Shown here: piece after piece, positions 45,689-56,516 of the stretch | Position numbering within the stretch: the first letter of the stretch is position 1 | Layout of the letters: each line of letters opens with the position of its first letter | NCBI GenBank assembly: GCA_963971425.1 | Contig: OZ020519.1 | Location: forward strand, 24,964,786 to 25,028,785 | Reading direction: 5' to 3' | Length of the DNA: 64,000 bases | DNA from: Bryoerythrophyllum caledonicum | Taxonomy: Eukaryota > Streptophyta > Bryopsida > Pottiales > Pottiaceae | Notes under the pieces: generated by a model | The model's database searches: none | What the model was told of the DNA's origin: nothing | What the model saw: only the letters and a program-made list of their open reading frames with translations | Translations under genes and position numbers: made by a program

Positions 45689-46613
45689 CCCCTAAAGGAC
45701 CAGAGTCTCATTCGGGGGGATTTTTTTATTTTGGGCAAGTTCCAAAAATTCGAAAAAAAATCCTTTTTCTCTGAAATTTTTATTCTATATTGCCTCTTAT
45801 GAGAGCTTCGTGGACATATTTTTATTTTATTTTTTGGATTTGTGGTTTGTAAATTAGTACCACTTAAAGTCAAAAGTGGGGACTCCGGGCACCTCCAAAT
45901 TTTTTGACAAAAGTTTCTATTGACATTGAGATTCTTTACACATATAAAGAATAATTCCTTCTTTGGAAATTTTCAAAAAAACTCTTGTCTTTACTGTAAA
46001 AAGGCATTTTATTCCAAGTCACACATTTCACACATTGTCCGGCAACGGGGGAAAAAAACTTCATCTTTTCTACATAAAACCTAGAGATCTTCATATTTTT
46101 CACTTTTTATTTTTTCAACAACATTATGTGGTGAAAACCTTCTTATTGACCGTTTGGATTATCATTCAAATACATACGTAGTTCACAAAAATATAAAACG
46201 TGAAATGGCAATTTTTGAACTTCCACTCCTTGCACACTTGTTTTGAATATGCTACACCCCTTTTTTACCTCTAAAAATTGGTGTGTAGGGAAATAACATC
46301 ATGCTTAAGACAATGGTAAAAGATTTAGACCTTGTACAATGCAAAACTTTGATACAAAGTGAAGTCAAAGTCTGCTGATCTACTCAACGCAGGGAAGCAA
46401 ATGAACCATTGTTTTGACTTTAAACACTAAAATCTATCAATCTGTGCGGTGGATTGCAACCAAAATTTAACGGCATGTTGATATAGAAGTCTATTTTAAG
46501 ATCTTACGGTTGAAAATCCAAAATTCACTTTAAAATGTGATTTTCATGTCTCTTTTTGGCAGTGGCAGTTTTGGACTGGTTTTAGAGCGAAAGTGGTCGT
46601 GGTCCTTTAGGGG
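45689..46613 (+). mobile_element. TTAA-family MITE with a readable empty site
   Basis: The ends CCCCTAAAGGACCA and TGGTCCTTTAGGGG form an inverted repeat, except that the exact last bases differ slightly inside. TTAA lies on both sides (45685-45688 and 46614-46617). Length is 925 bp. The paralogous locus near 23981 reads ttctTTAAgatggc, whereas here it reads ttctTTAA, element, TTAAgatggc. Insertion therefore duplicated exactly TTAA. It is nearly identical to 49202-50123. No ORF; non-autonomous. Confidence 0.95.
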
Positions 46614-46785
46614 TTAAGATGGCATACCTCTTTTTCTAGAGGTCCGATGAGAATAAAAAATTTATGCTCTACTGTACCTCATGTCTGCTTGCAGCTTCAA
46701 ACGAAATTTCAAGAATTTGAGATATAATTTGCAACCATGGAAATGTGCCGGAGATATGCAAAAGCCCACTTTTATCATATAGGGG

Positions 46786-47254
46786 TTGAGAGCAACCAAT
46801 CTTGTTACCAATAAAATATTAGAAGGTGGAGGAGTTGTATGCCGTGTTGTAAACAATCAACTTTGGGTCAAACTTGACGTTGTATCTCTGCCATGTCAAA
46901 CAAGCGAGCCAGCATCGCTAGCGTGTCTTCACCGACACAAGGTACTCTACCTTAGTGGTCCGAGTGCTTCACAGCGTCGGCGAAGTAGCAAAGAAACCGA
47001 GCATGGCGCACCAAGTCGTCAAGTTCCACAAATACAAGATTCTCTACCTTAGTGATCCGACTATGACACAGCGTCGGCGAAGTAGCATAGAAACTGAGCA
47101 TGACGCACCAAGTCGCAATTCTCTATCTGATGCATATTCCACCTTCAATGAGCTGCCACAATGTGGACCCGACATCGCACTCAGGAGAATACAGACATGT
47201 AAGTTTATTCTTTCAGTGAGTTACACAGTCAAACTGCTTAAATTGTTCATTTAA
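46786..47254 (+). CDS. Unrecognised ORF segment with 97-bp tandem repeat (copy B)
   Basis: Paralogue of 24137-24605 with the same two overlapping frames (46786-47052 and 46955-47254). It has the same duplicated QRRRSS.ETEH peptide, the same 97-bp unit offset and the same gtaagt at the end of the CGPDIALRRIQT peptide. Only a few substitutions separate the copies, most of them outside the peptide repeats. Function unknown; a decayed exon or repeat-derived ORF are both possible. Confidence 0.3.
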
Positions 47255-47894
47255 TAATAAAAATCTAAAAAAATCTTATAAAAAGATCAACAGAAAACAA
47301 GCCTCGAAATATCACCTCGCCTGATGATTCACGTGACTCTTGTTCACCTCTTCATTCCACAATTAGGGTCTTACTAAGAAAACAATAAGTTGTGGACTTT
47401 GTCAAACTGCCCCACTTCATGTGTGGAACGATGATCTCCACTAGAATTAGAGTCATGGAAACAAGCCAATTATGCCCCACATTAGTTACCATTTCAAAGG
47501 AGAAATTTCATCTAGCTAATCGACAAAGAGATAGAGAGAAACGTGAACCTAGAAACCTCCATGAATCAAGCTTTTGTTTGGGAAAGTGCAATTATATACA
47601 TGCCACTAAGACCTGGATAGTAAATGCTATCCTTGCTTTCTCCTTTGAAGCCATGTAACCGTTTAACCTACTACTAAGTATCTCAAGAAGAATGGACATA
47701 GAATATTAACTATCAACTAAATCACTCAATGTTATGTGACGAAGATTACTTACGAGTTTGCTGTATATTATATCTGTCACTCGCTAAGACTACCACAATA
47801 TTGTTTTATTACCCAACGGGTATCTCCTAACCACATGGTCTCCTCCAAAGATTATTGTATTGATTTGTCAATGCACGTCAACCACAGAGCTTAG

Positions 47895-49197
47895 CCCCTA
47901 AAGGACCAATGTCCTCACGGCCCTCGAGGGACATTTTGAGTTTGGGTAGGGTCCTATGATCTCAAATTTAGGCATGATTTTTTTAGATATTTTGAGATGA
48001 ATTGACAGCTTTTTATTGGCTTTCCGTAGACATAAATTTTGTAAAAATCCGACTTACGGTTCAAAAGTTACAAACATTTTTAGTAACATATACAAATAGT
48101 GGAGTGGTTTAGTGTGACATATAACAAATAGTGTAGCAAAACTTTAATTAAATTATAAGTTCAATAGAAATTCAAGTTTTTGTCCATTTAAAAAGAAAAG
48201 TTCCTCTAAAGAAAGAAAATGGAAATCATTGCATCTACCGTACCAATCTTTGAATTTCAAAAGTATGAGAAGAATATGATATATGCAGAACTTGAAGTGT
48301 ATTTTAAATTCTCATCACATAATTGCATTGCAAGATTTTTAAGGACATCTTCTACCCCTCTTCTTACATCTAAAAATTGATGCACATGTGCCTGACAGGC
48401 TGGCATGATCCGTTTGAAATTATAATTAGAAAATCACCAACCGCACTGCAAAAAGTTTCCATAGAAGGTGATTGAAGTTTGTTGAAGGTGTTTAGTATGA
48501 CCTCAAAAAAAGTTCATGTCTCAATTCAAAGGCTAATATCTTTCAATATGTCTGATCAAACTGAATTTTTTTTACCACACTTGTACAACCCTAGTACAAG
48601 ATCCTATGGTTAGATATGTAAACAAATTGTGTTTATTTTCATTTTGTGCTGAATGCATCGAAACTGGCAGTTTTCAGCGAGTTTGGGAAACGGGCTAAAG
48701 TGTTGCGGTTCTTTAGAGCATCTCCAAAGTGAGATAGAGAACGGGTAGAATCACTCGATTTGGGGTTTTAGTGTCAAATCGATTCGCACCAGAGAGTGCA
48801 AAACGAGGAACTAGTGCTTTGTTTTCGAGGGATTCGGTGCGTTTAGAAGGAAAAACGTGCAATTTGTCGGAAGCACCAAAAATTTGGTGCATGGTTTCAA
48901 CTGATAAAGAACCGACACGTGTTGTCCTCCCATTGCCGGCGGCAGCATCCGCTTTTCCAAACATGCACAATCAATGATTTTTCCTGCACGAGGCACGAGA
49001 GACGATGGGCGGCATCATGCGGTAGGTTTGTTCCCACCAAGACCATCCCGCAGCTTCTCACGGCAAGAAACCGTTTCTCTGGCCCTGATACCCAGTTCCG
49101 GCTATTGTCATGGTGCAACCAAAACCCTCTTTGCAGTTCCCACTCCACGCCTTCTCCGTTGGTTTTTCCCTACTAGAGGTGGAGATGCTCTTACGGG
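47895..49197 (+). mobile_element. TTAA-family MITE, 0.8 kb subfamily, interrupted near its right end
   Basis: The left end CCCCTAAAGGACCAATG is preceded by TTAG. The right end is split: ggttct lies at 48707-48712 and, after the nested MITE, TTAcggg precedes TTAA at 49198-49201. Without the 475-bp insert and one TTA the element is 825 bp, similar to the 807-bp relative at 30214-31020, whose interior it shares. Confidence 0.8.
48716..49190. mobile_element. PIF/Harbinger-like MITE, GAGCATCTCC ends
   Basis: The ends GAGCATCTCC and GGAGATGCTC are perfect inverted repeats flanked by TTA on both sides (48713-48715, 49191-49193). Length is 475 bp. The GC-richer interior gives several overlapping ORFs without recognisable domains. 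It is inserted within the last few bases of another MITE. Confidence 0.85.
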
Positions 49198-49201
49198 TTA
49201 A

Positions 49202-50123
49202 TCCCTAAAGGACCAAATCTCCTTCGGGGGGATTTTTGATTTGGGCAGGTTTCTAAAATTCGAAAAAAAATCCTTTCTCTCTGAAAATGTTATTCTAGAT
49301 TGCCTCAGATAAGAGCTTTGTGGACATATTTTTATTTTATTTTATGGATTTGTGGTTTGTAAATTAGTACCACTTAAAGTCAAAAGTGGGGACTCCGGGC
49401 ACCTCCAAATTTTTTGACAAAAGTTTCTATTGATATTGAGATTCTTTACACATATAAAGAATAATTCCTTCTTTGGAAATTTTCAAAAAAACTCTTGTCT
49501 TTAGTGTAAAAAGGCATTTTATTCCAAGTCACACATTTTCACACATTGTCTAGCAACGGGGGAAAAAAATTCATCTTTTCTACATAAAACGTAAAGATCT
49601 TCATATTTTTCACTTTTTATTTTTTCAACAACATTATGTGGTGAAAACTTTCTTATTGACCGTTTGGATTATCATTCAAATACATACGTAGTTCACAAAA
49701 ATATAAAACGTGAAATGGCAATTTTTGAACTTCCACTCCTTGCACACTTGTTTTGAATATGCTACACCCCTTTTTTACCTCTAAAAATTGGTGTGTTGGG
49801 AAATAACATCATGCTTAAGACAATGGTAAAATATTTAGACCTTGTACAATGCAAAACTTTGATACAAAGTGAAGTCAAAGTCTGCTGATCTACTCAACGC
49901 AGGGAAGCAAATGAACCATTGTTTTGACTTTAAACACTAAAATCTATCAATCCGTGCGGTGGATTGCAACCAAAATTTAATGGCATGTTTACATAGAAGT
50001 CTATTTTAAGATCTTACGGTTGAAAATCCAAAATTCACTTTAAAATGTGATTTTCATGTCTCTTTTTGGCAGTGGCAGTTTTGGACTGGTTTTAGAGCGA
50101 AAGTGGTCGTGGTCCTTTAGGGG
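49202..50123 (+). mobile_element. TTAA-family MITE adjoining the previous one at a shared TTAA
   Basis: The left end TCCCTAAAGGACCA follows TTAA at 49198-49201, which is also the right flank of the element ending at 49197. The right end TGGTCCTTTAGGGG-type (cgtggtcctttagggg) is followed by TTCA, a degraded TTAA. Length is 922 bp, nearly identical to 45689-46613, so both moved recently. Confidence 0.9.
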
Positions 50124-50299
50124 TTCAACCATACATCGTCCAGTAAAAGCAGTCGGTGAATACTGACAAAGTCCATTCGCAGAGTGCTTGAAAATATTTT
50201 GCAGAGTGCATGAACCTGCTTTGCAATTGCCTTGTAATTCGATGGTCGCTCTAGCCCAAAATTAAAATACGGCCAGAAATTACTCTACAGGGCCCCTCC

Positions 50300-50455
50300 T
50301 TTTTTTTTTTTTTTCGACACAAGTAAAGGCAAAGAGAAGAGGGAGAACACACACAGAGCCCGGGCACACCCCGCCAGGTCCGGCGAGGCCGAGTTAGCAC
50401 CCAGACCAAGGGTAAGAAGTTAGTGTAGGGGTTAGAGCAAGAGACACTACTAAAA
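50300..50455 (-). mobile_element. Short retroposon (SINE-like) only in copy B
   Basis: A 14-bp direct repeat with one mismatch (TACAGGGCCCCTCC at 50286-50299, TACAGGGCCCCCCC at 50456-50469) brackets about 156 bp. The insert begins with a run of t's, i.e. a poly-A tail on the minus strand. Copy A has a single tacaggcccctcc at the corresponding place (near 31727) and no insert. Internal Pol III boxes are not clear, so it may be a SINE or a short retrocopy of another RNA. Confidence 0.8.
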
Positions 50456-50687
50456 TACAGGGCCCCCCCTTTCAGATAATAGTTCACCCATCCAGAAATA
50501 AAATAGGGGCCAGGTTTTGGTTGCCCCACCTCCCACCGAGAAAAGCTCGTGATCAGTCGGCGGGTCAACTTCGCTTGTTGTTCACGGCATTGGGTCGAAG
50601 CGCGGACTGAGCAACAGCTACATCACTCACTTAAGTGCACTTCACCTGCAACGTCTCCGCCAGATCAGTCCATTCAGTTCGTGCAAG

Positions 50688-51050
50688 ATCGATTAACTAG
50701 AGATCAACATTAGAATTTTCAGATCTGTCGCAGCTTTCACTTTCTCAACAGATCATTTGATGAAGCATTGTCCAACTGCTGCATAGTAGATCAGGTCTGC
50801 AGCTTCACGTTTTATGTTTGCACTGGTTTGTTTGGAGATTTTTCTACTCTGTCGTGGCTTCTGCGAAAGATCGATTAGCTAGAGAATCTTACTAGTTCCA
50901 GATCAACTTGAATATCGTCGCAGCTTTCGCTTTCTCGAACTCTTGATGAAACACTATCCAACTGTTGCATAAGAGATCAGGTCTGCAGCTTCCTGTCTTT
51001 ATGTTTGTACTGGTCTGTTTGAAAGTTTTTTTAATCTGTCGTTGATTTGG
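50688..51050 (+). repeat. Imperfect ~180-bp tandem duplication upstream of LOR copy B
   Basis: Two successive blocks share agatcgatta.ctagaga, tcgcagctttc, tccaactg.tgcata, gatcaggtctgcagctt and ttgtactggt-like words. The second ends in a pyrimidine-rich run and gtgcag just before the coding exon, which resembles a 3' splice site of a 5'-UTR intron. Copy A has the same arrangement at about 31967-32280, but its first block lacks about 20 bases. Confidence 0.6.
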
Positions 51051-51097
51051 TGCAGTTGACGAGGTGAGTGAAGAAACTAGGGAAGTTTGACCTGGTG

Positions 51098-52211
51098 ATG
51101 GAGTATGTGGAGACGGAGCCGTTGAAAGAGCAGAAATGGGAGGCGGGCGCGGTGGTGGGATCGCAGTACTGCCTCCAGAAGGCGGAGCAGTTCACCCTGG
51201 AGAATGCCGTCTTCTCCAAGGCCTGGTCCATCACCAACGCCGACGGCCAGGAGGTCTTCCGCGTGCGCGGCAAGCGAGTGGATTGGTGCAAAGCCAAGCG
51301 GGAGCTCGTCGACATGGACGGCAACACCATCGTCCTCATGGAACAGAAGGTACAACCACGGCTGTTAGCGGTGAACTTCAGTAGTGTTGGATCATGCATG
51401 GAGTATGTAGCTAGGGGCATGTTAGGATTATCAAGTAAGTAGAGAAGAGATTTATCGATACCGGCTTTCTTCGTTTACTGATTTTCATGGAATCTGCTGA
51501 GTTTTCTTCTGTTGTTCGTTCAGCCATGGTCGTGGATGGGAGTCTGGAGAGCGTTTCAGCCCGGGAACAAAGAGCAGCCGCTGTGGACCATGAAGAAATC
51601 CACTTTCTGCAGCCTCGGCCCACAGCTGCAGATCTTCCTGCCTTCCAACGCGGAGAAAGAGGTCCCGGATTACACCATCAAAGGCGAGTGGCTGTGTAAA
51701 AAGTGCACCATCTTCCTGGGCGAGCAGAAGGTGGCAGAGGTAATTATCAAGTATCAAAACCAGATTAGAGATGATTATTTGTTGCCAAAATGAGTTGCTC
51801 TCGGCTGATATCCAGGTCTACACAGGCGATACTAGTCTGAGAACTTGAGATACCTGGGTGATACTCGTGCAGTCACCGACACTTACAGAACATTATTATC
51901 CTGCGAAGGCTGCATGAGGTCATGAGTCTCGACATGTCCATGTTTGTACAGCCAGCCTTCCGAGGTGTACGACGTTGTTTACTTGTCCATTTCGTGATAA
52001 AACACAACCTGAGATTTTCCATGCTGATTCTCTTCATGACTGGCAGGTGGTGCGTGATGCGTCGTTGAAGAATGTGTTGATTGAGAAGAGCATATTCCAC
52101 GTGTTGGTGCAGCCGCGCGTGGACGCGGCCTTCATCTTCTCCCTCATCGTCATCATGGACAAGCTCTACATCCACAACATCAAAAGCCACGGAGGCGGTG
52201 GTGGCGCTTGA
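51098..52211 (+). CDS. LURP-one-related (LOR) protein, copy B, intact
   Basis: Three exons (51098-51349, 51524-51739, 52047-52211) are joined by phase-0 introns of 174 and 307 bp with GT/AG borders. They encode 210 residues. The start is the first ATG in frame, because a TGA lies 33 bases upstream in that frame. The product shows the LOR (DUF567, tubby-like C2) pattern: YCLQKAEQFTLENAVFSKAW, SITNADGQEVFRVRGKR, ELVDMDGNTIVLMEQK, then KKSTFCSLGPQLQIFLP and CTIFLGEQKVAEVVRDASL. The C-terminal helix is FHVLVQPRVDAAFIFSLIVI, followed by MDKLYIHN and a Gly-rich tail. The C-terminal hydrophobic helix is buried in the beta barrel in the family structure and is not a transmembrane segment. Known members are plasma-membrane-associated and some are linked to oomycete defence in Arabidopsis; the role here is inferred. 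Exons are GC-rich against AT-rich flanks. Confidence 0.9.
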
Positions 52212-52546
52212 AACAATGTGCGTATATTGATGATGTACCCTTCAGATTATTCCCTAGTTTTGCAGCTTCTTGCCTGTAAATCACAGCCATGTTAGGCCAG
52301 GAAAATATATACTTGAGAGTGATGTCTTACCGTTGCTTCCTTGTCCATGTCACCTCGACCACAAACGCCGTATTATCAACCGCGTGTAAGGGCGGTTGTT
52401 AGAGTAGTATCGCCTGCGTATTGCATGGGTGTCAGCCGAGAATTGGGCATACACGAGTTGCTACGTTGGCAACCTGCAGCAGTCCAAGTAGGGAGTAGAT
52501 TTTACAGCTAGAACAAGCAAGGACTCCATTTGGTTTGGGTATCTTC

Positions 52547-53990
52547 CACTGTATATCACCCGGTAGTTTAGGGTCATCTCGAACTATAAGTGTGGACACT
52601 TGTATGGAAGGACATCAATTGGAGGTCTCACATTATGGACTACGTGCGTAAGCCTCATATTATAATTTTAACTGATAATTTCCATGCTGTAGTTGATCCA
52701 TACTAGGCCAATCTAATCTTTAAACACTAGTTTAGTTTTTGGACTAGTATTTTTCAAAAGCAAATTATCTAAAAGTACCTGATCTAGTAAACATATGTAT
52801 GAAAAAAAAATGCTTTTTTTTGTATTCCAAGTTACGTAAAATTTGGATTTGGACTATCAAAAGGAAAGGAAAAAATTATCAAAGGTGATGTGCGTAGTGG
52901 AACATTATAAACATTTGAAGTACAAATTTTTAATTTTTATCCTACATTAACATGTTCAATGTGCACCTTATTCCTTCATAACACTTTATCAACAATAAAG
53001 ATATACGTAAAAGAAGAGATATGAGTCCCTTTCTTTGTAAACTATTTAGAATCAAATGATTTATTATGTAGCATACGAAGTGGTCCTACAAGTCCTTGAT
53101 CCTTAGTGGTGTAGATAAGGAGGAACATGGTTAGGTTTGGTTGGCTCCCTTGCCACAAGAAGGTGGTCTCAATTTCCATATATTATTAAGTTGTCTCCAT
53201 TACCATGTTTTGATATTTTGGAGCATAAAATGCAAAACATAAATTTTTAGAAAGTGAAGAATTAGTTATATGCAATGTCCTTAATTCTTTCTTTTCAGAC
53301 GATACTTTACATTCTTAGCTATAAAAACAAAAAGGTTCACAAGGGGCTACATGAGTGGCATGTGTAATAGTAAGTTCTTCATTTTTTGGGCCATACTTGC
53401 ATTTATCTCCACACGTGGACCTATGGCTACAATGTTCACCTTATATAGTGTGGATGTATTAGTAATATAAGTGAAAAATGATGTGTACTACATCAACTTT
53501 GTAATTGGAAGTGAACTAATGTTGATACCTTTGCATTGACTCCCTTCCCACAAACCGCCACCTCAACTACACCTCTCCGCTCCTCTAGCCACGTTTGCAG
53601 GGACTTGTTGAGACTGTGACTTTGACATTGTCTGCTCATCGTCCACACATATCCACATTAATTTTGTGTCAAAAGTACGGAAACAACCCATATATTTCTA
53701 TAGTACATGATTTGACAATGGATTGAGAATTAAGGTGGACCACTGTAATTTGGATTTCTAGAAAAAAGTGCATGCAATTTAAAATAGTCCACACAATTTA
53801 AGGTAAAAGGTGTAGACTGTGTAGTTGTATTTTTTAAGTGGTGTCGTACCACGAATTTTCAAAAAATTTAGTTAGCTAGTTAGAAATGTCAAGCTTGGAT
53901 TAAGTAGTGAAATTTGGGAGTTAATACTAAACTTAGTTCAATTCCTAGTTAGGATTAGAGAAAGAAAAATTACAGCTTAATTTAAAACCT
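52547..53990. other. Non-coding AT-rich spacer
   Basis: This is the unduplicated right flank of the segmental duplication. No gene, RNA or repeat end was recognised. Confidence 0.4.
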
Positions 53991-53999
53991 TAAACGTGA

Positions 54000-55260
54000 T
54001 AGAAGTTAACCTTGAGGTGGACTTTACCCTTAATGACCAAGGCCCATGACCGGGAAAGAGCTCGGGAAAGAAGTAGGAAGGAGTCGGAGTGAGGAGCCGT
54101 GCAAACAACGAACAAGCCGGAGTCGAAGTGAAGCGCATGCTGAAGGAAGCAACAGAGAATAAAGCCGAAGCTCGGAGCCCGGAGCCCGTGCAACAGCCGG
54201 AGACGAACCGTGCAATAGCAGCTAGCAAGCTCGGAGTGAAGTGCAGCAGTCGGAGAAGAGCCGAGCAACAGAGAGCCAAAGCAGGAGAGGAGCCCGTGCA
54301 ACAACAACTAGCAGGCCGAAGTAAAGCGCGAGCATCAACGAGCCGGTGCCAAAGAGGAGCTGTGCAACAACAGCTAGGAGCTGAAGAGGAGCTCGTTCAA
54401 CAATAGTGAGGAGCCGAGGAAGAGCCCGAGCAACAGCGAGCAACCCGAAGCTCGGAGAGGAGCCCGTGAAGCGCGAGCAAGTCCATAGCCGGAGAAATGC
54501 GCGTGCAGCACCAATGAGCCTGGAGTCAGAGGGAAATGCGTGGAGCAACGAGCGAGCTCAGAGAGGAGCTTGTGCAGCACCAACGAGCCTGGAGCCGGAG
54601 GGAAGCACGTGTAACAACGAGCGAGTCCGGAGGGGAACGACAGTAGCAGCAAGCCCAAAGTCTGGAAGGGAGCGATTGCAACAACAAGCTTGGAGCAAGA
54701 GGGGAGGAACAGTAGCAACTAGCCTAGATAAGAGTGAACCCGGAGTCCGGAGGGGAGCGATTGCAGCAGTGAGCCCGGAAGTGAGCCCGGAAGTGAGCCC
54801 GGAAAGCTATCCCGAGAGTCCCGAGTCTTGGGAGAGGCATAACTTCATTTATACTTGTCCAAATGGGACAAGTAAGGAGCTTATTGGCATTTCAGCAACG
54901 AGTAGATGTCAATCAAGTGGTCAATCGTCCCATTTGGATGCAGGACAAGGAAGATACACTGCCTAGAAGGTTGAGCCCGGAAGTGAGCCCGGAAAGCTGT
55001 CCTGGGAGTCCTGATTCTTGGGAGAGGCATAACTCCCTTGATATTTGTCCTAATGGAATGCGTGAGAAATCTATCGGCATCTACGCAACGAGTAGATGTC
55101 AATCAAATGGTCGATCTTCCCGTTTGGATGCAAGAAAAGGAAGATACGCTGCCTAGAAGGTTTGTAAAACACTTGGAGCTCGGATTGAGTGGGAGCTCGG
55201 ATAGGCAAGAGAGGATGAGCCCGGACCGAAAAGGGGCGGACGAGCCCGGACCGGGTTGAG
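54000..55260. repeat. Purine-rich block with degenerate repeats and a 190-bp tandem duplication
   Basis: 54060-54780 is G/A-rich and built of imperfect phrases such as gagcccgtgcaaca, gagccgg and gctcggag. Several frames are open on both strands, with Arg/Ala/Glu/Gln-rich products. From about 54780 a unit containing gtgagcccggaaagct, ttgggagaggcataac and gtagatgtcaatcaa repeats once with offset 190. One frame preserves VDVNQ..., PIWMQDKEDTLPRR in the first unit and PVWMQEKEDTLPRR in the second, hinting at former coding sequence. No known domain was recognised. Confidence 0.5.
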
Positions 55261-56516
55261 AAGACGAGCTCGGATATAAAGAGAAGACTCGAGGGGCTGG
55301 CTTAGAAGTAGGCCTCGAATCTTGTTTCGTAGGTCACTGTTCATTCGCAGATTAGGCCCCGGTTTGAACTTGGATTTGACTTGGTTTTGCCTTGGGATTT
55401 GTTTGATTAGATGCCTTTTCACTTGGCGCATAGAATTGGTGGGACCGTGGCCACCGCCATCAAGGTTAATTAATGTCGCCGATTTTAGTTGAAGGGCATC
55501 GTTTGCTTTTGGCATTTGTGTGTGTTTGAAAGCAGTATAAGTGAGGCGTCTCTTGACACCTCTCTTCACTGCTTGATGTGTGTATTTGCTTTTAGTTTAA
55601 TTCTTAACCTACACTCTCAAAGCCTTTCATAATTGGAGAGCTCGGATTCTATACATGACTGTGAGTACCATTTCAAGTAGTCCGCTCCTCAGTTCGTTCT
55701 AACCGTCGCATTGTTGTTTCCTTGCTCCATAATTTAGAGTAGTTAGATAGAGTGGGAATAATATGTGAGACAACGGGAGGGTTGGAAAGGTGTGAATCTG
55801 AAATTGAATGTTTGTTGTTGTTTCCTTGTGCAATTGCATAGAACTAGTTAAGGTAGGATGAGAATAACGGATGAGAATAACAGTTGAGACAACAAATGTT
55901 TAAAGGAGGAAGAGGGGGAAGTGACGGGTGAGAAAGGAGTTTTGGTACGTCTTGTGTGACCTATCGGTGGCAGTATGTAGCCGGTTGTGAAGGTGCAGTT
56001 CAAGTTCCAGATGCACCAACCTTAGGTCGGATGGTTGATTCATAGGAACTCCATATTACCTTAGCATCAAGTCTAATTTCAGTCCTTCCCTTTGTGAAAA
56101 TGTCTATTGAGGATGACTGAACCCAAGTCTTTGAATTATGGATTGAGTAGGACCTGGTTTGATCCCTTGTGCGAATGTCTATGCGGTTATAACTAGGAAT
56201 TACTCAAACAACTGGGATTGCCTTAAGAGAAGAAAGGAGATGTAACTCACCCCTTTGTGCGAATGTCTATTGGGGTGCTGGAAGAAGGACTTTGTTCTCT
56301 GGAGGAAAGGAGTAAAGTTGGTGGTCCCTTGTGCGAATGTCTATGTGGACCAGTTAGATAATACTCTTTTAGCCAGCCCGAGGTAAAGGAAGGACTCACT
56401 AGCTTGCATGGTAGGTAGGTAGACCAGTTACTTCCACGAGAGTTGCGTTTGTCCTAAGGGCCTAAGTCTTTATCCCCCTTACGGCGGAATTGCAGTGAAA
56501 TCACAACCATCCAAGT
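55261..56516. other. Non-coding region following the purine-rich block
   Basis: Includes the four-fold repeat phrase at 56088-56348. The 55400-55680 part is unremarkable and the minus ORF 55153-55569 has no recognised motif. It may be the untranslated part of an element that includes 54000-55260. Confidence 0.35.
56088..56348 (+). repeat. CCYTTGTGCGAATGTCTAT phrase, four copies
   Basis: The phrase occurs at 56088 (diverged), 56164, 56251 and 56326, i.e. every 75-87 bp. Each is followed by tg.gg or tgagg. The DNA between copies is not similar. It is too long and regular to be chance; meaning unknown. Confidence 0.75.

Larger units (their letters stand above)
45411..47829 (+). repeat. Segmental duplication, copy B left part (matches 23709-25180)
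   Basis: Near-identical to 23709-25180 apart from the TTAA-family MITE inserted at 45689-46613. It begins inside a TTAA-family element, so the left breakpoint of the duplication lies within that repeat. 45411-45684 plus 46618-46785 is the truncated equivalent of the element at 22606-24136, again ending in GGGG followed by TTGA. Confidence 0.85.
50124..52546 (+). repeat. Segmental duplication, copy B right part (matches 31565-33792)
   Basis: Carries the intact LOR gene. It starts immediately after a TTAA-family MITE, as copy A does, and loses identity after gggtatcttc at 52546. Confidence 0.9.

Noticed and set aside
48771-49201. Several 60-85 codon ORFs as small genes
   Set aside because: They lie inside a 475-bp MITE with perfect ends and TTA duplications, and overlap on both strands.
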